A stretch of 10,639 nt of DNA from DAONJL01 sp035405645 [NCBI: bacterium] (GTDB lineage: Bacteria; JAGOBX01; DAONJL01), in the NCBI GenBank assembly GCA_035405645.1, contig DAONJL010000004.1, positions 1-10,639 on the forward strand, read 5' to 3'. The position numbers and the translations under genes were made by a program. Positions 1-7,707 of this stretch are shown here, in pieces. Below the pieces are notes generated by a model. That model made no database searches. It was given only the letters and a program-made list of their open reading frames with translations, and was not told the origin of the DNA. The stretch's first letter is position 1; the number at the start of each line of letters is the position of its first letter.

Positions 1-361
1 TTTAATAATATATTCTTAAGAAAAGGGTATACCATGTCTGTAAACTTCCCGTTTTTAAAATTTTTTAATTCTAAACACTTAATAAAATGATTCTGACATT
101 TCATATTTTCCAGTTGTAATAATTAATTGCTATTGACCCACTATTTCATCTAAATATACTTAATAACAAATGACCGCTGGATTTTTCTTGCAAGTTTTCT
201 ATATAATCAACTACCATTTTAACTCGCTCAAAAATTTCTTTATTTCTGAAATCTTTTTAAAATAATCATTTACTCTATATTAATTTCATTTGGTAAAAAA
301 TTATTTATATAGAACAGATAAAATTATCTTCTCAAGAATAAAATTTTATTTAGAAAAAATT
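1..361. other. Gene-poor stretch with possible decayed coding remnants
   Basis: No intact gene is visible here. On the minus strand an open frame starts at an ATG at 102-104 and runs off the left edge (about 34 codons; it contains the peptide GKFTDMVYPFLKN). A second minus-strand stretch at 146-256 is open for 36 codons (it contains FERVKMVVDYIENLQEK) and then hits TGA. The two are in different frames and neither has a clear ribosome binding site. The amino-acid make-up looks more protein-like than random AT-rich sequence would give, so a frameshifted, dying gene that continues left of the window is possible. I do not recognise a family. The + strand has only an 18-codon ORF from 34, which I do not believe. 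Confidence 0.3.
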
Positions 362-395
362 AAAAGCAGCCGCTGGCCCGAACGGCTGCTTTTTT
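362..395 (-). terminator. Strong, probably bidirectional intrinsic terminator
   Basis: An 11-bp perfect stem (AAAAGCAGCCG at 362-372 with CGGCTGCTTTT at 383-393) encloses a 10-nt loop. It is by far the most GC-rich spot in the window. Read on the minus strand it is followed by TTTTAATTTTTT, so it would end the rho-glycosyltransferase transcript. Read on the + strand the stem ends in six Ts, so it would also stop transcription entering from the left. Confidence 0.85.
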
Positions 396-480
396 CTTAT
401 AATAAGACCATTCATTAATAAGTTGATACTTGGGAGGGACATCAACTTACTAACTAATATCATTATCGACAGGAGAATAA
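362..480 (-). ncRNA. Candidate 3'-UTR small RNA (hairpin with CCCTCCC loop plus terminator)
   Basis: Between the stop of the glycosyltransferase gene and the terminator lie about 90 nt of non-coding sequence. They hold a 9-bp perfect hairpin (TAAGTTGAT at 419-427 with ATCAACTTA at 441-449). On the minus strand its 13-nt loop reads GTCCCTCCCAAGT, which could pair with GGAGG-type Shine-Dalgarno sequences. A further TCTCCTG lies just upstream. A hairpin with an exposed C-rich loop followed by a strong terminator is the usual shape of a bacterial trans-acting RNA. No separate promoter was identified, so it would be processed from the upstream mRNA or start inside the 3' end of the gene. It may also be plain 3' UTR. 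The 5' boundary given is a guess. Confidence 0.3.
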
Positions 481-487
481 AAAAACT

Positions 488-1486
488 TTAATAAATTTTT
501 AAAAACTTTTTTACTGCTAAAAATACTTCTTCTGGCTTAATATCATTTAAGCATTTTAGTTCATTACATTTAATTTCCTGGTTAAATTTATAACAGGGCT
601 GGCAATCATAATTTTTTGATATTACAATTGAAGCAGGATTAAAAGGACGATTTTTATTAATTATTGTAGGACCAAAAATAGCAATAACAGGAATATCAAG
701 AGCATTAGCAATATGCATAAGACCACAATCATTTGCAATAAATAACTTCGCTTTTCTTATTAGTGCTGCTGTTTGATTTAATTTTAATTTACCTATACAA
801 TTTAATATTTTTTCATTATTATTTTTTTTATCTGCTAATAAATATTCTTCCTGTTTGCTACCAAAAAAAACTACTTTTATATTTAAGTTTGTTACAATCA
901 AATTTGCTAAAATTAAAAAATTATCAATATGCCATCTTTTCTCTTTTAAAAAATTTCCTGAACCTGGTGCAATTCCAATAAATTCTTCTTTTATTACATT
1001 TTCATAAAAATTATCAGCAAATTGAATATCATCATTATTTAAATAATAAGTAAGTTTTAAATCTTTTTCAGTTCCTTCTTTTATAATTGACTTAATTATC
1101 AGAAAATTTCTAATCACTTCGTGTGTGTTTGAAAGATTATTATTTTTTTCACATAAAAAAAATTTAGCAAAAATAAATCGTGAAATTAAATATGCTTTTT
1201 TTTTATTTATGCCCATCGTAGCAATACAGTAATCATATCTATTAAAAAAAAGTTTAATAAGAAGAAAAATGATTTTAATAAAATTTGAGGGAATAATAAA
1301 AACATTACGAACAAAAGGAATATTAATAAAAACATCCGGTAGACAATTTTTAGTAATTAAAAAATCAAAGTTAGCAAAAGGATAATTTTTATTTAAAATA
1401 ATTAAAGAAGGAATGAATAAAACAGCATTGCCAATGCCGCCAGGTAAAATGATTAAAAAATTTTTACTATTTTCCATTCTTTTCAT
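488..1486 (-). CDS. Glycosyltransferase family 9 (heptosyltransferase-like)
   Basis: This 332-residue protein matches GT9, the ADP-heptose:LPS heptosyltransferase family of the GT-B fold, which adds sugars to lipopolysaccharide or other surface glycans on the cytoplasmic face of the inner membrane. Visible features are the N-terminal [14 protein letters not shown] segment (residues 15-28), the second-domain entry [15 protein letters not shown] (171-185), and the family signature [29 protein letters not shown] at 246-274, where the nucleotide-sugar sits. A C-terminal cysteine set, CQPCY and CNELKC (295-312), is common in GT9 proteins. Length is normal for the family. The start overlaps the end of rho by 20 nt; a second ATG at 1475-1477 (residue 4) would cut the overlap to 11 nt. 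Neither start has a good Shine-Dalgarno sequence, so translation probably depends on ribosomes finishing rho. The exact sugar and acceptor cannot be told. Confidence 0.88.
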   Translation of the reverse strand: MKRMENSKNFLIILPGGIGNAVLFIPSLIILNKNYPFANFDFLITKNCLPDVFINIPFVRNVFIIPSNFIKIIFLLIKLFFNRYDYCIATMGINKKKAYLISRFIFAKFFLCEKNNNLSNTHEVIRNFLIIKSIIKEGTEKDLKLTYYLNNDDIQFADNFYENVIKEEFIGIAPGSGNFLKEKRWHIDNFLILANLIVTNLNIKVVFFGSKQEEYLLADKKNNNEKILNCIGKLKLNQTAALIRKAKLFIANDCGLMHIANALDIPVIAIFGPTIINKNRPFNPASIVISKNYDCQPCYKFNQEIKCNELKCLNDIKPEEVFLAVKKFLKIY

Positions 1487-2756
1487 TTAAATATGAAAGG
1501 AATTCCATATTGTTGTTTGTTTGTTTCATTTTTTCAATTAAAAATTCAATCATCTCAACTTTATCCATATTGGTTAATGCCTTTCTAATAAGCCATACTT
1601 TATTTAGTATATTTGGTTCTAATAATAATTCTTCTCTTCTTGTGCCAGAACGCATTAAATCAATAGCAGGAAAAACACGCTTATCTACATGCTTTCTGTC
1701 TAAATGAAGTTCCATATTTCCTGTTCCTTTAAATTCTTCAAAAATAACTTCATCCATACGGGAACCAGTTTCAATTAAAGCAGTAGCAATAATAGTGAGA
1801 CTGCCACCTTCTTCAATATTGCGTGCAGCACCAAAAAATCTTTTAGGTTTATGAAGCGCATTTGAATCAACACCGCCAGATAAAACCTTACCAGAAGTAG
1901 GAACAGTTTGATTATATGCTCTTGCTAATCGAGTAATACTATCAAGTAAAATAACAACATCTTTTTTCATTTCAACCAATCGTTTAGCTTTTTCAAGCAC
2001 CATTTCAGAAACCTGAACATGTCTATCTGGTGGTTCATCAAAAGTAGAAGAAATTACTTCACCTTTAACACAACGCTGCATTTCAGTAACTTCTTCTGGT
2101 CGCTCATCAATAAGTAAAACAATCAAATAAATTTCAGGATGATTAGTTGTTATGCTTTTTGAAATTTTTTGCAAAAGGACTGTTTTACCTGTTCGTGGTG
2201 GAGCAACAATCAAACCGCGTTGACCTTTACCAATAGGTGTAAATAAATCCATAATACGCATTGACATATCTTCATTATAAACTTTTTTTGATGTTTTTTT
2301 AGTATTTATTATTTCTAAATTTATTTTTTTATCAGGAAATAAAGGAGTTAAAGAATCAAAAGCAATTCTTTCTTTTGCTGCTTCAGGATCAGTAAAATTT
2401 ACTGATTCAATTTTTAATAAAGCAAAATATCGTTCACCTGATTTTGGAGGTCGCACAATACCTGAAACAGTATCACCTTTTTTTAAGCCAAATTTTTTAA
2501 TTTGAGAAGGTGCGAGATAAATATCATCAGGACCAGGTAAATAATTATATTTTGGTGAACGCAGAAAACCAAACCCATCTTTTAAAATCTCTAAAACACC
2601 TTCACCATAAACTTCACCTTCTTTTTCAATTTCTGCTTTCACAATTTCAAAAATTAAATCTTGCTTATTCAGTTCTGATAAATTTTCAATATTTAACTTT
2701 TTTGCCAATGCTTGTAAATCACTCATAGTTTGATTTTGCAAATCTTGAATATTCAT
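1467..2756 (-). CDS. rho: Transcription termination factor Rho
   Basis: Rho is the hexameric RNA-dependent ATPase that pulls RNA out of the elongation complex and ends transcription. The 429 residues hold the whole family layout: a helical Rho_N segment (about 5-45), the cold-shock-like RNA-binding domain (about 50-125, with DGFGFLRSP at 60-68), and the RecA-like motor. The P-loop is [12 protein letters not shown] (181-192), the Walker B region is [16 protein letters not shown], and the Q-loop/R-loop region is intact ([21 protein letters not shown], then [35 protein letters not shown] in shorter conserved blocks). There is no large insertion in the N-terminal part, unlike Rho of several other phyla. 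A consensus AGGAGG lies 8 nt before the ATG. A promoter and a structured leader lie upstream. The gene ends in TAG inside the start of the glycosyltransferase gene. Confidence 0.98.
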   Translation of the reverse strand: MNIQDLQNQTMSDLQALAKKLNIENLSELNKQDLIFEIVKAEIEKEGEVYGEGVLEILKDGFGFLRSPKYNYLPGPDDIYLAPSQIKKFGLKKGDTVSGIVRPPKSGERYFALLKIESVNFTDPEAAKERIAFDSLTPLFPDKKINLEIINTKKTSKKVYNEDMSMRIMDLFTPIGKGQRGLIVAPPRTGKTVLLQKISKSITTNHPEIYLIVLLIDERPEEVTEMQRCVKGEVISSTFDEPPDRHVQVSEMVLEKAKRLVEMKKDVVILLDSITRLARAYNQTVPTSGKVLSGGVDSNALHKPKRFFGAARNIEEGGSLTIIATALIETGSRMDEVIFEEFKGTGNMELHLDRKHVDKRVFPAIDLMRSGTRREELLLEPNILNKVWLIRKALTNMDKVEMIEFLIEKMKQTNNNMEFLSYLNEKNGK

Positions 2757-2764
2757 TAAACTAA

Positions 2765-2770
2765 CCTCCT
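2765..2770 (-). promoter_or_regulatory. rho Shine-Dalgarno sequence
   Basis: The minus strand reads AGGAGG, 8 nt before the rho ATG. It is the fullest consensus ribosome binding site in the window and fixes the rho start. Confidence 0.9.
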
Positions 2771-2847
2771 GATATTTTATATATTGAAAAATTTTTTACA
2801 CACTATATAAATATTAAAAATATAATTATTATTTAATTCGACTTATC

Positions 2848-2947
2848 TTCTACAAAATATAGAATTGTAGAATTAATTGATATGAAAAAAATAATATAAA
2901 AATTCATTCTTCTGGAAATCGGGTTACTCCTGTAATTGTAGGATAAC
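2848..2947 (-). promoter_or_regulatory. Structured leader RNA of rho (two hairpins)
   Basis: The rho transcript predicted from the promoter at 2951-2979 would have a leader of about 190 nt. At its very 5' end is a hairpin (GTTA-TCCT paired with AGGA-G-TAAC, 2923-2947, one bulged base, 8-nt loop). Further down is an 8-bp perfect hairpin (TTCTACAA/TTGTAGAA, 2848-2872, 9-nt loop). Both carry CTACAATT on the minus strand (2934-2941 and 2863-2870). The 3' arm of the second hairpin (TTGTAG) could therefore pair with either copy, giving two exclusive folds. Rho is known to regulate its own leader in E. coli. That this leader does the same is inference. It matches no riboswitch family I know. Confidence 0.45.
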
Positions 2948-2950
2948 ATC

Positions 2951-2979
2951 TTTATATATTATAAAAAATAATTTGTCAA
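2951..2979 (-). promoter_or_regulatory. Sigma70-type promoter of rho
   Basis: On the minus strand TTGACA (2974-2979) is followed after exactly 17 nt by TATAAA (2951-2956). The -35 box is perfect, the -10 matches 5 of 6, and the spacing is ideal. Transcription would start near 2944-2947, at the foot of the first leader hairpin. This makes rho and the glycosyltransferase gene a transcription unit separate from the riboflavin/nusB genes. Confidence 0.75.
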
Positions 2980-3035
2980 TAAAATAATGCATAAAATATG
3001 TAAAAAATGTAGTTGATAATAAAAAACATATTTAA

Positions 3036-3392
3036 TTAAACTTTTACAAAATCTTCTAAAATAAAAACTATAATTCGTTCATCATTTTTAGTGCTTAAAT
3101 CAGTATGAATTGATTTAACCTGAATATTTAATACATTATAAATAATTTGTTCAAGAATGTTTCGAGAATTCTCAATAAGTTTTATTCTTATTTGTTTTAC
3201 TAAAATTGCATCATCAGATTTAGAACATAATTGTTGCTCTGCTTTTGTTAAAATGCCAGACAATCGGACGATTACCATATCTTCAATAATAAAAGTTTTA
3301 CATTGTTCAGGACCACGACCTAAATATTCTTTTTCAAATTTAATTATTTCTTTAGTGATTAAATCCTGTAATTTACCTATATTTTGATTCAT
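3036..3392 (-). CDS. MpsC/DUF2294-like small protein
   Basis: The 118-residue protein has no membrane segment or signal peptide. Its sequence fits the DUF2294 family (PF10057), later named after MpsC of the staphylococcal MpsABC membrane-potential/bicarbonate system. Visible family features are YLGRGPEQCKTFIIEDMVIVRLSGILT (23-49), read as the G-x-GP-x5-I-x-D-x-I-V-x-L-x-G-x-LT pattern, the following AEQQL, a basic helix (VKQIRIKLIENSR, 65-77), and a C-terminal strand pair ending in IIVFILEDF. Length is normal. It starts 37 nt after the TPR gene and has no clear Shine-Dalgarno sequence, so the start is less sure than the frame. No MpsA or MpsB partner is in the window, so a membrane-potential role is not supported here; outside staphylococci the function is largely unknown. 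Confidence 0.72.
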   Translation of the reverse strand: MNQNIGKLQDLITKEIIKFEKEYLGRGPEQCKTFIIEDMVIVRLSGILTKAEQQLCSKSDDAILVKQIRIKLIENSRNILEQIIYNVLNIQVKSIHTDLSTKNDERIIVFILEDFVKV

Positions 3393-3429
3393 TATATAAA
3401 TTTAAGAATTGAAAAAAATAATTTATCAC

Positions 3430-5502
3430 TTATCTATTTGTTTTTTTGTTAATAATTTCTCTCACCAGTTTTAAGTTATATTGAAGTTCAAGATTAGCAG
3501 TATCAATAGATAATGCTTTTTTATATTCTCGCTCAGCTAATTCAGGTAAACCTTTCTCAAAATAACAATTGCCTAATGCAGTATATATTTTTGGTTCATC
3601 AGGTAAATATTTTTGTGCAGTTTTCAAATACTGAATTGCAGTATTATAATCTTTTAAATTTATATAAGCAAGTGCAGTATTATAATAAAGTATGCCATCA
3701 TCATTTTTTATTGAAATGCCTTTTAAATAATAATTTATTGCTTCATCAGTTTTCCCCATTAAATTAAGTATATTTCCTAAATTTTTATAAGTAGCAACTA
3801 AAACACTTTGAGATGGATTATTATTTAAAACATCTTTAAATAACTGAATGGCAGATTCAAAATTACCTTCATTGTAAAAAACATAAGCAAGCATAAATAA
3901 AGTTTCATAATCATTTTGATTATTCTTATAAGCAATATCAAGATACTTTTTTGCTTCATTATATTTTTTTAATTTGAATAATAAAGCTCCCATTGATTTA
4001 TTATAATCAAAATTATTATAATTCATTTCAAGTGCTAATAAATAATTTTCTTTTGCTTTATCAAATAGATTTAATTTTTCATATAATAAGCCAATGTTAT
4101 AATAAATAAAATCATATTTATTATAAATCAAAGCATTATTAAATGCTTCTATTGCTGCATTATAATAACCTTTTTCTGAAAGAATAGTTGCAACTTTGAT
4201 AAAGGCATTATATAATAAAACATTTATATCCTCAAAAAATTCTGGATATTTATTTTTTAAAGTAGAATTTATTGCTTTTTTAAAATAATTAAATGCAAGA
4301 TTTAAATAATTATTTGAATAGTAAATATTTCCAAGTGCATAATAAACAGAATAATTATCTTTTGCATTTTCTTCTGCTTTTTTAAAATGATAAGCAGCAA
4401 AATCTAATTTATTATTTTCAAAATATAGATTACCTAATAAAAGATGATATTTATAATTATTTGGCTGTAATGATAATAATTTTAATAATGTTGTTTCAAC
4501 AGAAATATAATCTTTTTTTGCTAAATAAGCATAAGAAAGATTTTCAAGAACTTTTAAATCATCACCTTTAATTTGTAAATATTGATTTTTATATTCAATT
4601 GATTTATCAAGTTCATTATTTAATTCATATACATTTGATAATAAATTTAATATTTTTAATTTCAGTTCATCCTTCTCACAATTCTTTAATGCTTCTTCTA
4701 ACATCTTTATTGATAAAACATAATCTTTATTCAAGTAATAATATAAGCCTTGATTAAATAATAATTCACTATTATTTATATTTTTTGCTCTTCCAAACTG
4801 GATTATATCAATTGCTTCATTTTTTTTATTTAAGAAAATATAAAGATTAAATAATGCTGTATACGCATCAATAAATGAATTATCTAATTTTATTGCATTC
4901 TTATATTCTTGAATTGCTTTATCATATTGATTATTATGTTCATATATTAAACCTAAATTATAATGATAAGAAGCATTATCTGTTTCAATGTTAATAGCAT
5001 TTATATAATTATAAATTGCTTCATTATATTTACCTAAATTGAAATAAATATTACCTAAATAAATAAAAGAACTAATAACTACTTTATTCTCTTTTTTACC
5101 ATATTCAATCACATTCTTAAATTCATTAATAGCATTCTCATAATCTTTTTTATTATAATACTCAATTGCTTTTATAAAAGATTGCTGACATAAAATACTT
5201 TCCTGTTGTAACATTTTTTCAATTACATCAGGCGACATTCCTTCAGTTATAATTTCTTTTTCTATTGTTTCAATTTTTTCTAAACCTTTTAAAAATTTTG
5301 GTTTTTCAGCAACAGGTTGAACTTTTTTTTCTTTCACTTTTTTTAAAATAGAAGTATCAATGTAAATAACAGAAGCCCAGCATAAAATAATAAGGAAAAT
5401 ACCTGATAAAAAGCGTGTTAATTTTATTTTTTTAAAAGATAATTTTGGAATAGTAATAACAATTTTAGGTAGAAAAAATTTTTTATTATTTAACGGGCTC
5501 AA
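3430..5502 (-). CDS. Membrane-anchored protein with about 16 TPR repeats
   Basis: The 690-residue protein has a basic N-terminus, one membrane span (about residues 28-48, FLSGIFLIILCWASVIYI), a charged linker, and then almost nothing but tetratricopeptide repeats from about 105 to the end. I count sixteen full repeats plus a partial last one, each following the A-x3-Y-x8-Y-x2-A-I-x2-Y-x2-A-L pattern (for example NIGLLYEKLNLFDKAKENY). TPR superhelices bind other proteins or peptides. Positive residues before the span suggest the repeats face the periplasm. The partner is unknown. The start is TTG at 5500-5502, preceded by GGGGG 7 nt upstream (5510-5514). An in-frame TGA lies just 3 nt before it, so no longer start is possible, and the next ATGs would lose the membrane anchor. 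It overlaps nusB by 17 nt. Confidence 0.85.
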   Translation of the reverse strand: MSPLNNKKFFLPKIVITIPKLSFKKIKLTRFLSGIFLIILCWASVIYIDTSILKKVKEKKVQPVAEKPKFLKGLEKIETIEKEIITEGMSPDVIEKMLQQESILCQQSFIKAIEYYNKKDYENAINEFKNVIEYGKKENKVVISSFIYLGNIYFNLGKYNEAIYNYINAINIETDNASYHYNLGLIYEHNNQYDKAIQEYKNAIKLDNSFIDAYTALFNLYIFLNKKNEAIDIIQFGRAKNINNSELLFNQGLYYYLNKDYVLSIKMLEEALKNCEKDELKLKILNLLSNVYELNNELDKSIEYKNQYLQIKGDDLKVLENLSYAYLAKKDYISVETTLLKLLSLQPNNYKYHLLLGNLYFENNKLDFAAYHFKKAEENAKDNYSVYYALGNIYYSNNYLNLAFNYFKKAINSTLKNKYPEFFEDINVLLYNAFIKVATILSEKGYYNAAIEAFNNALIYNKYDFIYYNIGLLYEKLNLFDKAKENYLLALEMNYNNFDYNKSMGALLFKLKKYNEAKKYLDIAYKNNQNDYETLFMLAYVFYNEGNFESAIQLFKDVLNNNPSQSVLVATYKNLGNILNLMGKTDEAINYYLKGISIKNDDGILYYNTALAYINLKDYNTAIQYLKTAQKYLPDEPKIYTALGNCYFEKGLPELAEREYKKALSIDTANLELQYNLKLVREIINKKTNR

Positions 5503-5923
5503 TATTCAGCCCCCTTTTTTTTATAATTTTATCAAGTATTCCATTAACAAATTTATTTGAATTTTTATTACTATATCTTTTTGCTAATTCATTTGCTTCG
5601 TTTATTATCACAACTTTTGGTATATCTTCACAAAACATAATTTCAAAAATAGCCATTCGCAAAATATTCAAATCGATTAATGATAATCTTTCTAATTTCC
5701 AGTTATGTAGTACATTTTGTATTTCATTATCTATTAAGTCAATATTTTTTAAAGTACCAATAATTATTTTTTTGGAATAATTAAAAATTAAATTAAATTT
5801 AAAATTATTAATTTCACAAAAATATTTTATTAATTCGTCAATATCATTTTCTTTAATCGTATTATTAAAATGTGTTAAATATAAAATTTGCAAACTAATT
5901 TCTCTTGATTGCCTTCGACTCAT
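5486..5923 (-). CDS. nusB: Transcription antitermination factor NusB
   Basis: NusB is the all-helical RNA-binding protein that with NusE (S10) loads on boxA of rRNA operon transcripts and prevents early termination, including by Rho. The 145 residues cover the family from end to end: an N-terminal [13 protein letters not shown] (3-15), the central [21 protein letters not shown] (77-97), then [21 protein letters not shown] (101-121) and the closing FVNGILDKI (125-133). The ATG overlaps the ribH TGA in an ATGA, and the Shine-Dalgarno is weak, so it is probably translated by reinitiation. ribH followed by nusB is one of the commonest gene orders in bacteria, which supports both calls. Confidence 0.95.
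   Translation of the reverse strand: MSRRQSREISLQILYLTHFNNTIKENDIDELIKYFCEINNFKFNLIFNYSKKIIIGTLKNIDLIDNEIQNVLHNWKLERLSLIDLNILRMAIFEIMFCEDIPKVVIINEANELAKRYSNKNSNKFVNGILDKIIKKRGLNIEPVK
5510..5514 (-). promoter_or_regulatory. G-rich ribosome binding site deciding a TTG start
   Basis: AAAGGGGG on the minus strand lies 7 nt before TTG (5500-5502), inside the last codons of nusB. An in-frame stop at 5506-5508 excludes any earlier start of the TPR protein, so this site supports TTG as its initiation codon. Confidence 0.55.
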
Positions 5924-6387
5924 AAATTATTTATTTCTTTCAATAGATTAGCCATTTCTATTGCTGTTAATGCTGCTTCTCTACCTTTATTGCCTGACTT
6001 GGTGCCTGCTCTTTCTATTGCTTGCTCTAAATTATCCGGTGTTATTATCCCATAAATAACTGGTATTTTATTATTTAATGAAATTGTTGCAATTCCTTTT
6101 GTTACTTCTGCTGCAATAAAATTAAAATGTGGAGTGTCACCTTTTATTACTGCACCCAAACATATAATTGCATTTAATTCTTTTTCAGCAAGTTTTGCTG
6201 CTGCTAATGGAATTTCAAATGCACCCGGCACACTGATAATAATTATATTTTCTTCTTTTACTCCATTTCTATATAATGTATCAACACAACCTTCCAATAA
6301 TTTATCTGTTACAAATTCATTAAAACGCGATACAACAATTCCTATCTTTAAATTTTCACCTATAAATTTTCCTTTGATTTTCTTCAT
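5920..6387 (-). CDS. ribH: 6,7-dimethyl-8-ribityllumazine synthase
   Basis: Lumazine synthase joins 5-amino-6-ribitylaminouracil with 3,4-dihydroxy-2-butanone 4-phosphate (made by the neighbouring ribBA product) to give the precursor of riboflavin. The 155 residues are full length. Visible active-site parts are [18 protein letters not shown] (17-34, with the stacking F22), the [10 protein letters not shown] loop (53-62), [12 protein letters not shown] (78-88, with H87 as the catalytic histidine), and [15 protein letters not shown] (131-145). AVIKG replaces the commoner AVIRG, a conservative change. AGGAGC (6394-6399) lies 6 nt before the ATG. It has its own strong promoter and starts a tight cluster with nusB and the TPR gene. 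Confidence 0.97.
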   Translation of the reverse strand: MKKIKGKFIGENLKIGIVVSRFNEFVTDKLLEGCVDTLYRNGVKEENIIIISVPGAFEIPLAAAKLAEKELNAIICLGAVIKGDTPHFNFIAAEVTKGIATISLNNKIPVIYGIITPDNLEQAIERAGTKSGNKGREAALTAIEMANLLKEINNL

Positions 6388-6393
6388 CTTTTT

Positions 6394-6399
6394 GCTCCT
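6394..6399 (-). promoter_or_regulatory. ribH Shine-Dalgarno sequence
   Basis: AGGAGC on the minus strand, 6 nt before the ribH ATG. It confirms the start. Confidence 0.8.
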
Positions 6400-6423
6400 A
6401 AAAATAATTAAAAAATTTTTTTT

Positions 6424-6453
6424 ATTATATATTGTAATTTATATAATTGTCAA
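6424..6453 (-). promoter_or_regulatory. Perfect-consensus sigma70-type promoter of ribH, overlapping the ribBA stop
   Basis: On the minus strand TTGACA (6448-6453) and TATAAT (6424-6429) both match consensus at 6 of 6, with an 18-nt spacer. The TGA inside TTGACA is the stop codon of ribBA. Transcription would start near 6417, giving a leader of about 30 nt for ribH-nusB-TPR. Confidence 0.75.
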
Positions 6454-7649
6454 ATATTTTCAATAAGATGTCCTAATTTCTTTTTTTTAGTAATTAGATA
6501 TTCTTTATTATATTCATTTATTGGTGGTTCTAATGGTATTCGTTCAACTATTTCAAGGTCATATCCTTTTAACCCAATTATTTTTTTTGGATTATTTGTC
6601 AATAATTTTATTTTTGTTATTTCTAAATCTTTTAAAATTTGTGCGCCTATTCCATAATCTCTCAAATCAGCTTTAAATCCTAATTTTTCATTTGCTTCTA
6701 CTGTATCATAGCCTTTATCCTGTAAACTATATGCTTTTATCTTATTGACCAATCCTATACCGCGACCTTCCTGTGCCATATAAACTAATATGCCATTTCC
6801 TTCTTTTGCAATTAACTCTAATGCTGTATATAATTGATTCTGACAATCGCAACGAAGTGAACTTAATAAATCACCAGTAAAACATTGACTATGAACACGA
6901 ACTAACACTGGTTTATCTACATTTACTTTTCCTTTTACTAACGCAAGATGACAACTATTATCAATTATATTTTCATAAACAATAATTTTAAAATGACCAA
7001 ATTTTGTTGGTAATTCTGCTTCTGTCACTCTTCGAACTAATTTTTCTTTTCTTAATCTAAATTCAATTAAATCACGAATTGTTGTAATTTTTAAATTATG
7101 CTCTTTTGCGAATTTTTCTAAATCATTCATTCTTGCCATAGTGCCATCTTCATTTAATATTTCACAAATAACACCGTAAGGTTTTAAACCAGCAAGACGA
7201 GCTAAATCAACTGAACCTTCTGTCTGACCAGTACGAACTAAAACACCACCATCTTTTGCTTTTAATGGAAATAAATGACCTGGCACAACATAATCATTTT
7301 TTGTTGCGTCATCTTTTATTACATCAGCAATTGTTTTTGCTCTATCATAAGCTGAAATACCTGTTGTAATACCATAGCGTGCATCGATCGAAACTGTAAA
7401 TGCAGTGCCAAATGTTGCTTGATTATTTTGTGTCATCATTGGTAATTCAAGTTTTTTAACTTTTTCTTCTGTTAATGCAAGGCAAATCAGACCACGGCCA
7501 TATTTAGTCATAAAATTTATTATTTCTGGAGTGGCAAATTCGGCTGCTATACATAAATCGCCTTCATTTTCTCTGTCTTCATCATCGACAAGAATTATCA
7601 TTCTACCGGATTTTATTTCTTTTATTGCTTCTTCTGTTTTAACTATCAT
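6450..7649 (-). CDS. ribBA: Bifunctional DHBP synthase / GTP cyclohydrolase II
   Basis: One protein starts both branches of riboflavin synthesis. Residues 1 to about 200 are RibB (ribulose 5-phosphate to 3,4-dihydroxy-2-butanone 4-phosphate), with [11 protein letters not shown] (22-32), [13 protein letters not shown] (47-59), [20 protein letters not shown] (124-143) and [12 protein letters not shown] (144-155). Residues about 205-375 are RibA, which opens [20 protein letters not shown] (253-269) carries the three zinc cysteines C256, C267 and C269, and QEGRGIGL (293-300) and the [12 protein letters not shown] region (328-339) follow. All key residues are present, so both activities are expected. 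The 399 residues are normal for the fusion. There is no Shine-Dalgarno sequence before the ATG, and the likely promoter puts the transcript start within a few bases of it. No FMN riboswitch precedes it. Confidence 0.97.
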   Translation of the reverse strand: MIVKTEEAIKEIKSGRMIILVDDEDRENEGDLCIAAEFATPEIINFMTKYGRGLICLALTEEKVKKLELPMMTQNNQATFGTAFTVSIDARYGITTGISAYDRAKTIADVIKDDATKNDYVVPGHLFPLKAKDGGVLVRTGQTEGSVDLARLAGLKPYGVICEILNEDGTMARMNDLEKFAKEHNLKITTIRDLIEFRLRKEKLVRRVTEAELPTKFGHFKIIVYENIIDNSCHLALVKGKVNVDKPVLVRVHSQCFTGDLLSSLRCDCQNQLYTALELIAKEGNGILVYMAQEGRGIGLVNKIKAYSLQDKGYDTVEANEKLGFKADLRDYGIGAQILKDLEITKIKLLTNNPKKIIGLKGYDLEIVERIPLEPPINEYNKEYLITKKKKLGHLIENI

Positions 7650-7658
7650 AATTTTTGT

Positions 7659-7687
7659 ATTTTATAAATAACTATATTTCAATTCAA
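7659..7687 (-). promoter_or_regulatory. Likely promoter of ribBA with almost no leader
   Basis: On the minus strand TTGAAT (7682-7687; 4 of 6) is followed after 17 nt by TAAAAT (7659-7664; 5 of 6). Only 9 nt separate the -10 box from the ribBA ATG, so the transcript would begin about 2-4 nt before the start codon. In DNA this AT-rich such matches also occur by chance. The absence of a Shine-Dalgarno sequence agrees with a leaderless message. Confidence 0.4.
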
Positions 7688-7707
7688 GAAAAAAAATAAT
7701 ATTTTTG

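Noticed and set aside
34-90. An 18-codon plus-strand ORF from the ATG at 34
   Set aside because: Too short, without a recognisable product; the opposite strand is open over the same bases and more protein-like.
146-148. Reassigned TGA codon (Trp or Gly), which would lengthen the ORF ending here
   Set aside because: ribH and ribBA both end in TGA exactly where the proteins should end, and no intact gene in the window contains an in-frame TGA.
2994-3033. Inverted repeat AAATATGT/ACATATTT after the MpsC-like gene as a terminator
   Set aside because: The stem is pure AT apart from one pair and encloses a 24-nt loop with no adjoining T tract. It is too weak to call in DNA of this composition.
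3430-5502. Regular repeats of AT-rich words across the TPR gene as a DNA repeat array
   Set aside because: The periodicity comes from the 34-residue protein repeat; copies differ at the DNA level and there are no conserved direct repeats with spacers, so it is neither a CRISPR nor a satellite array.
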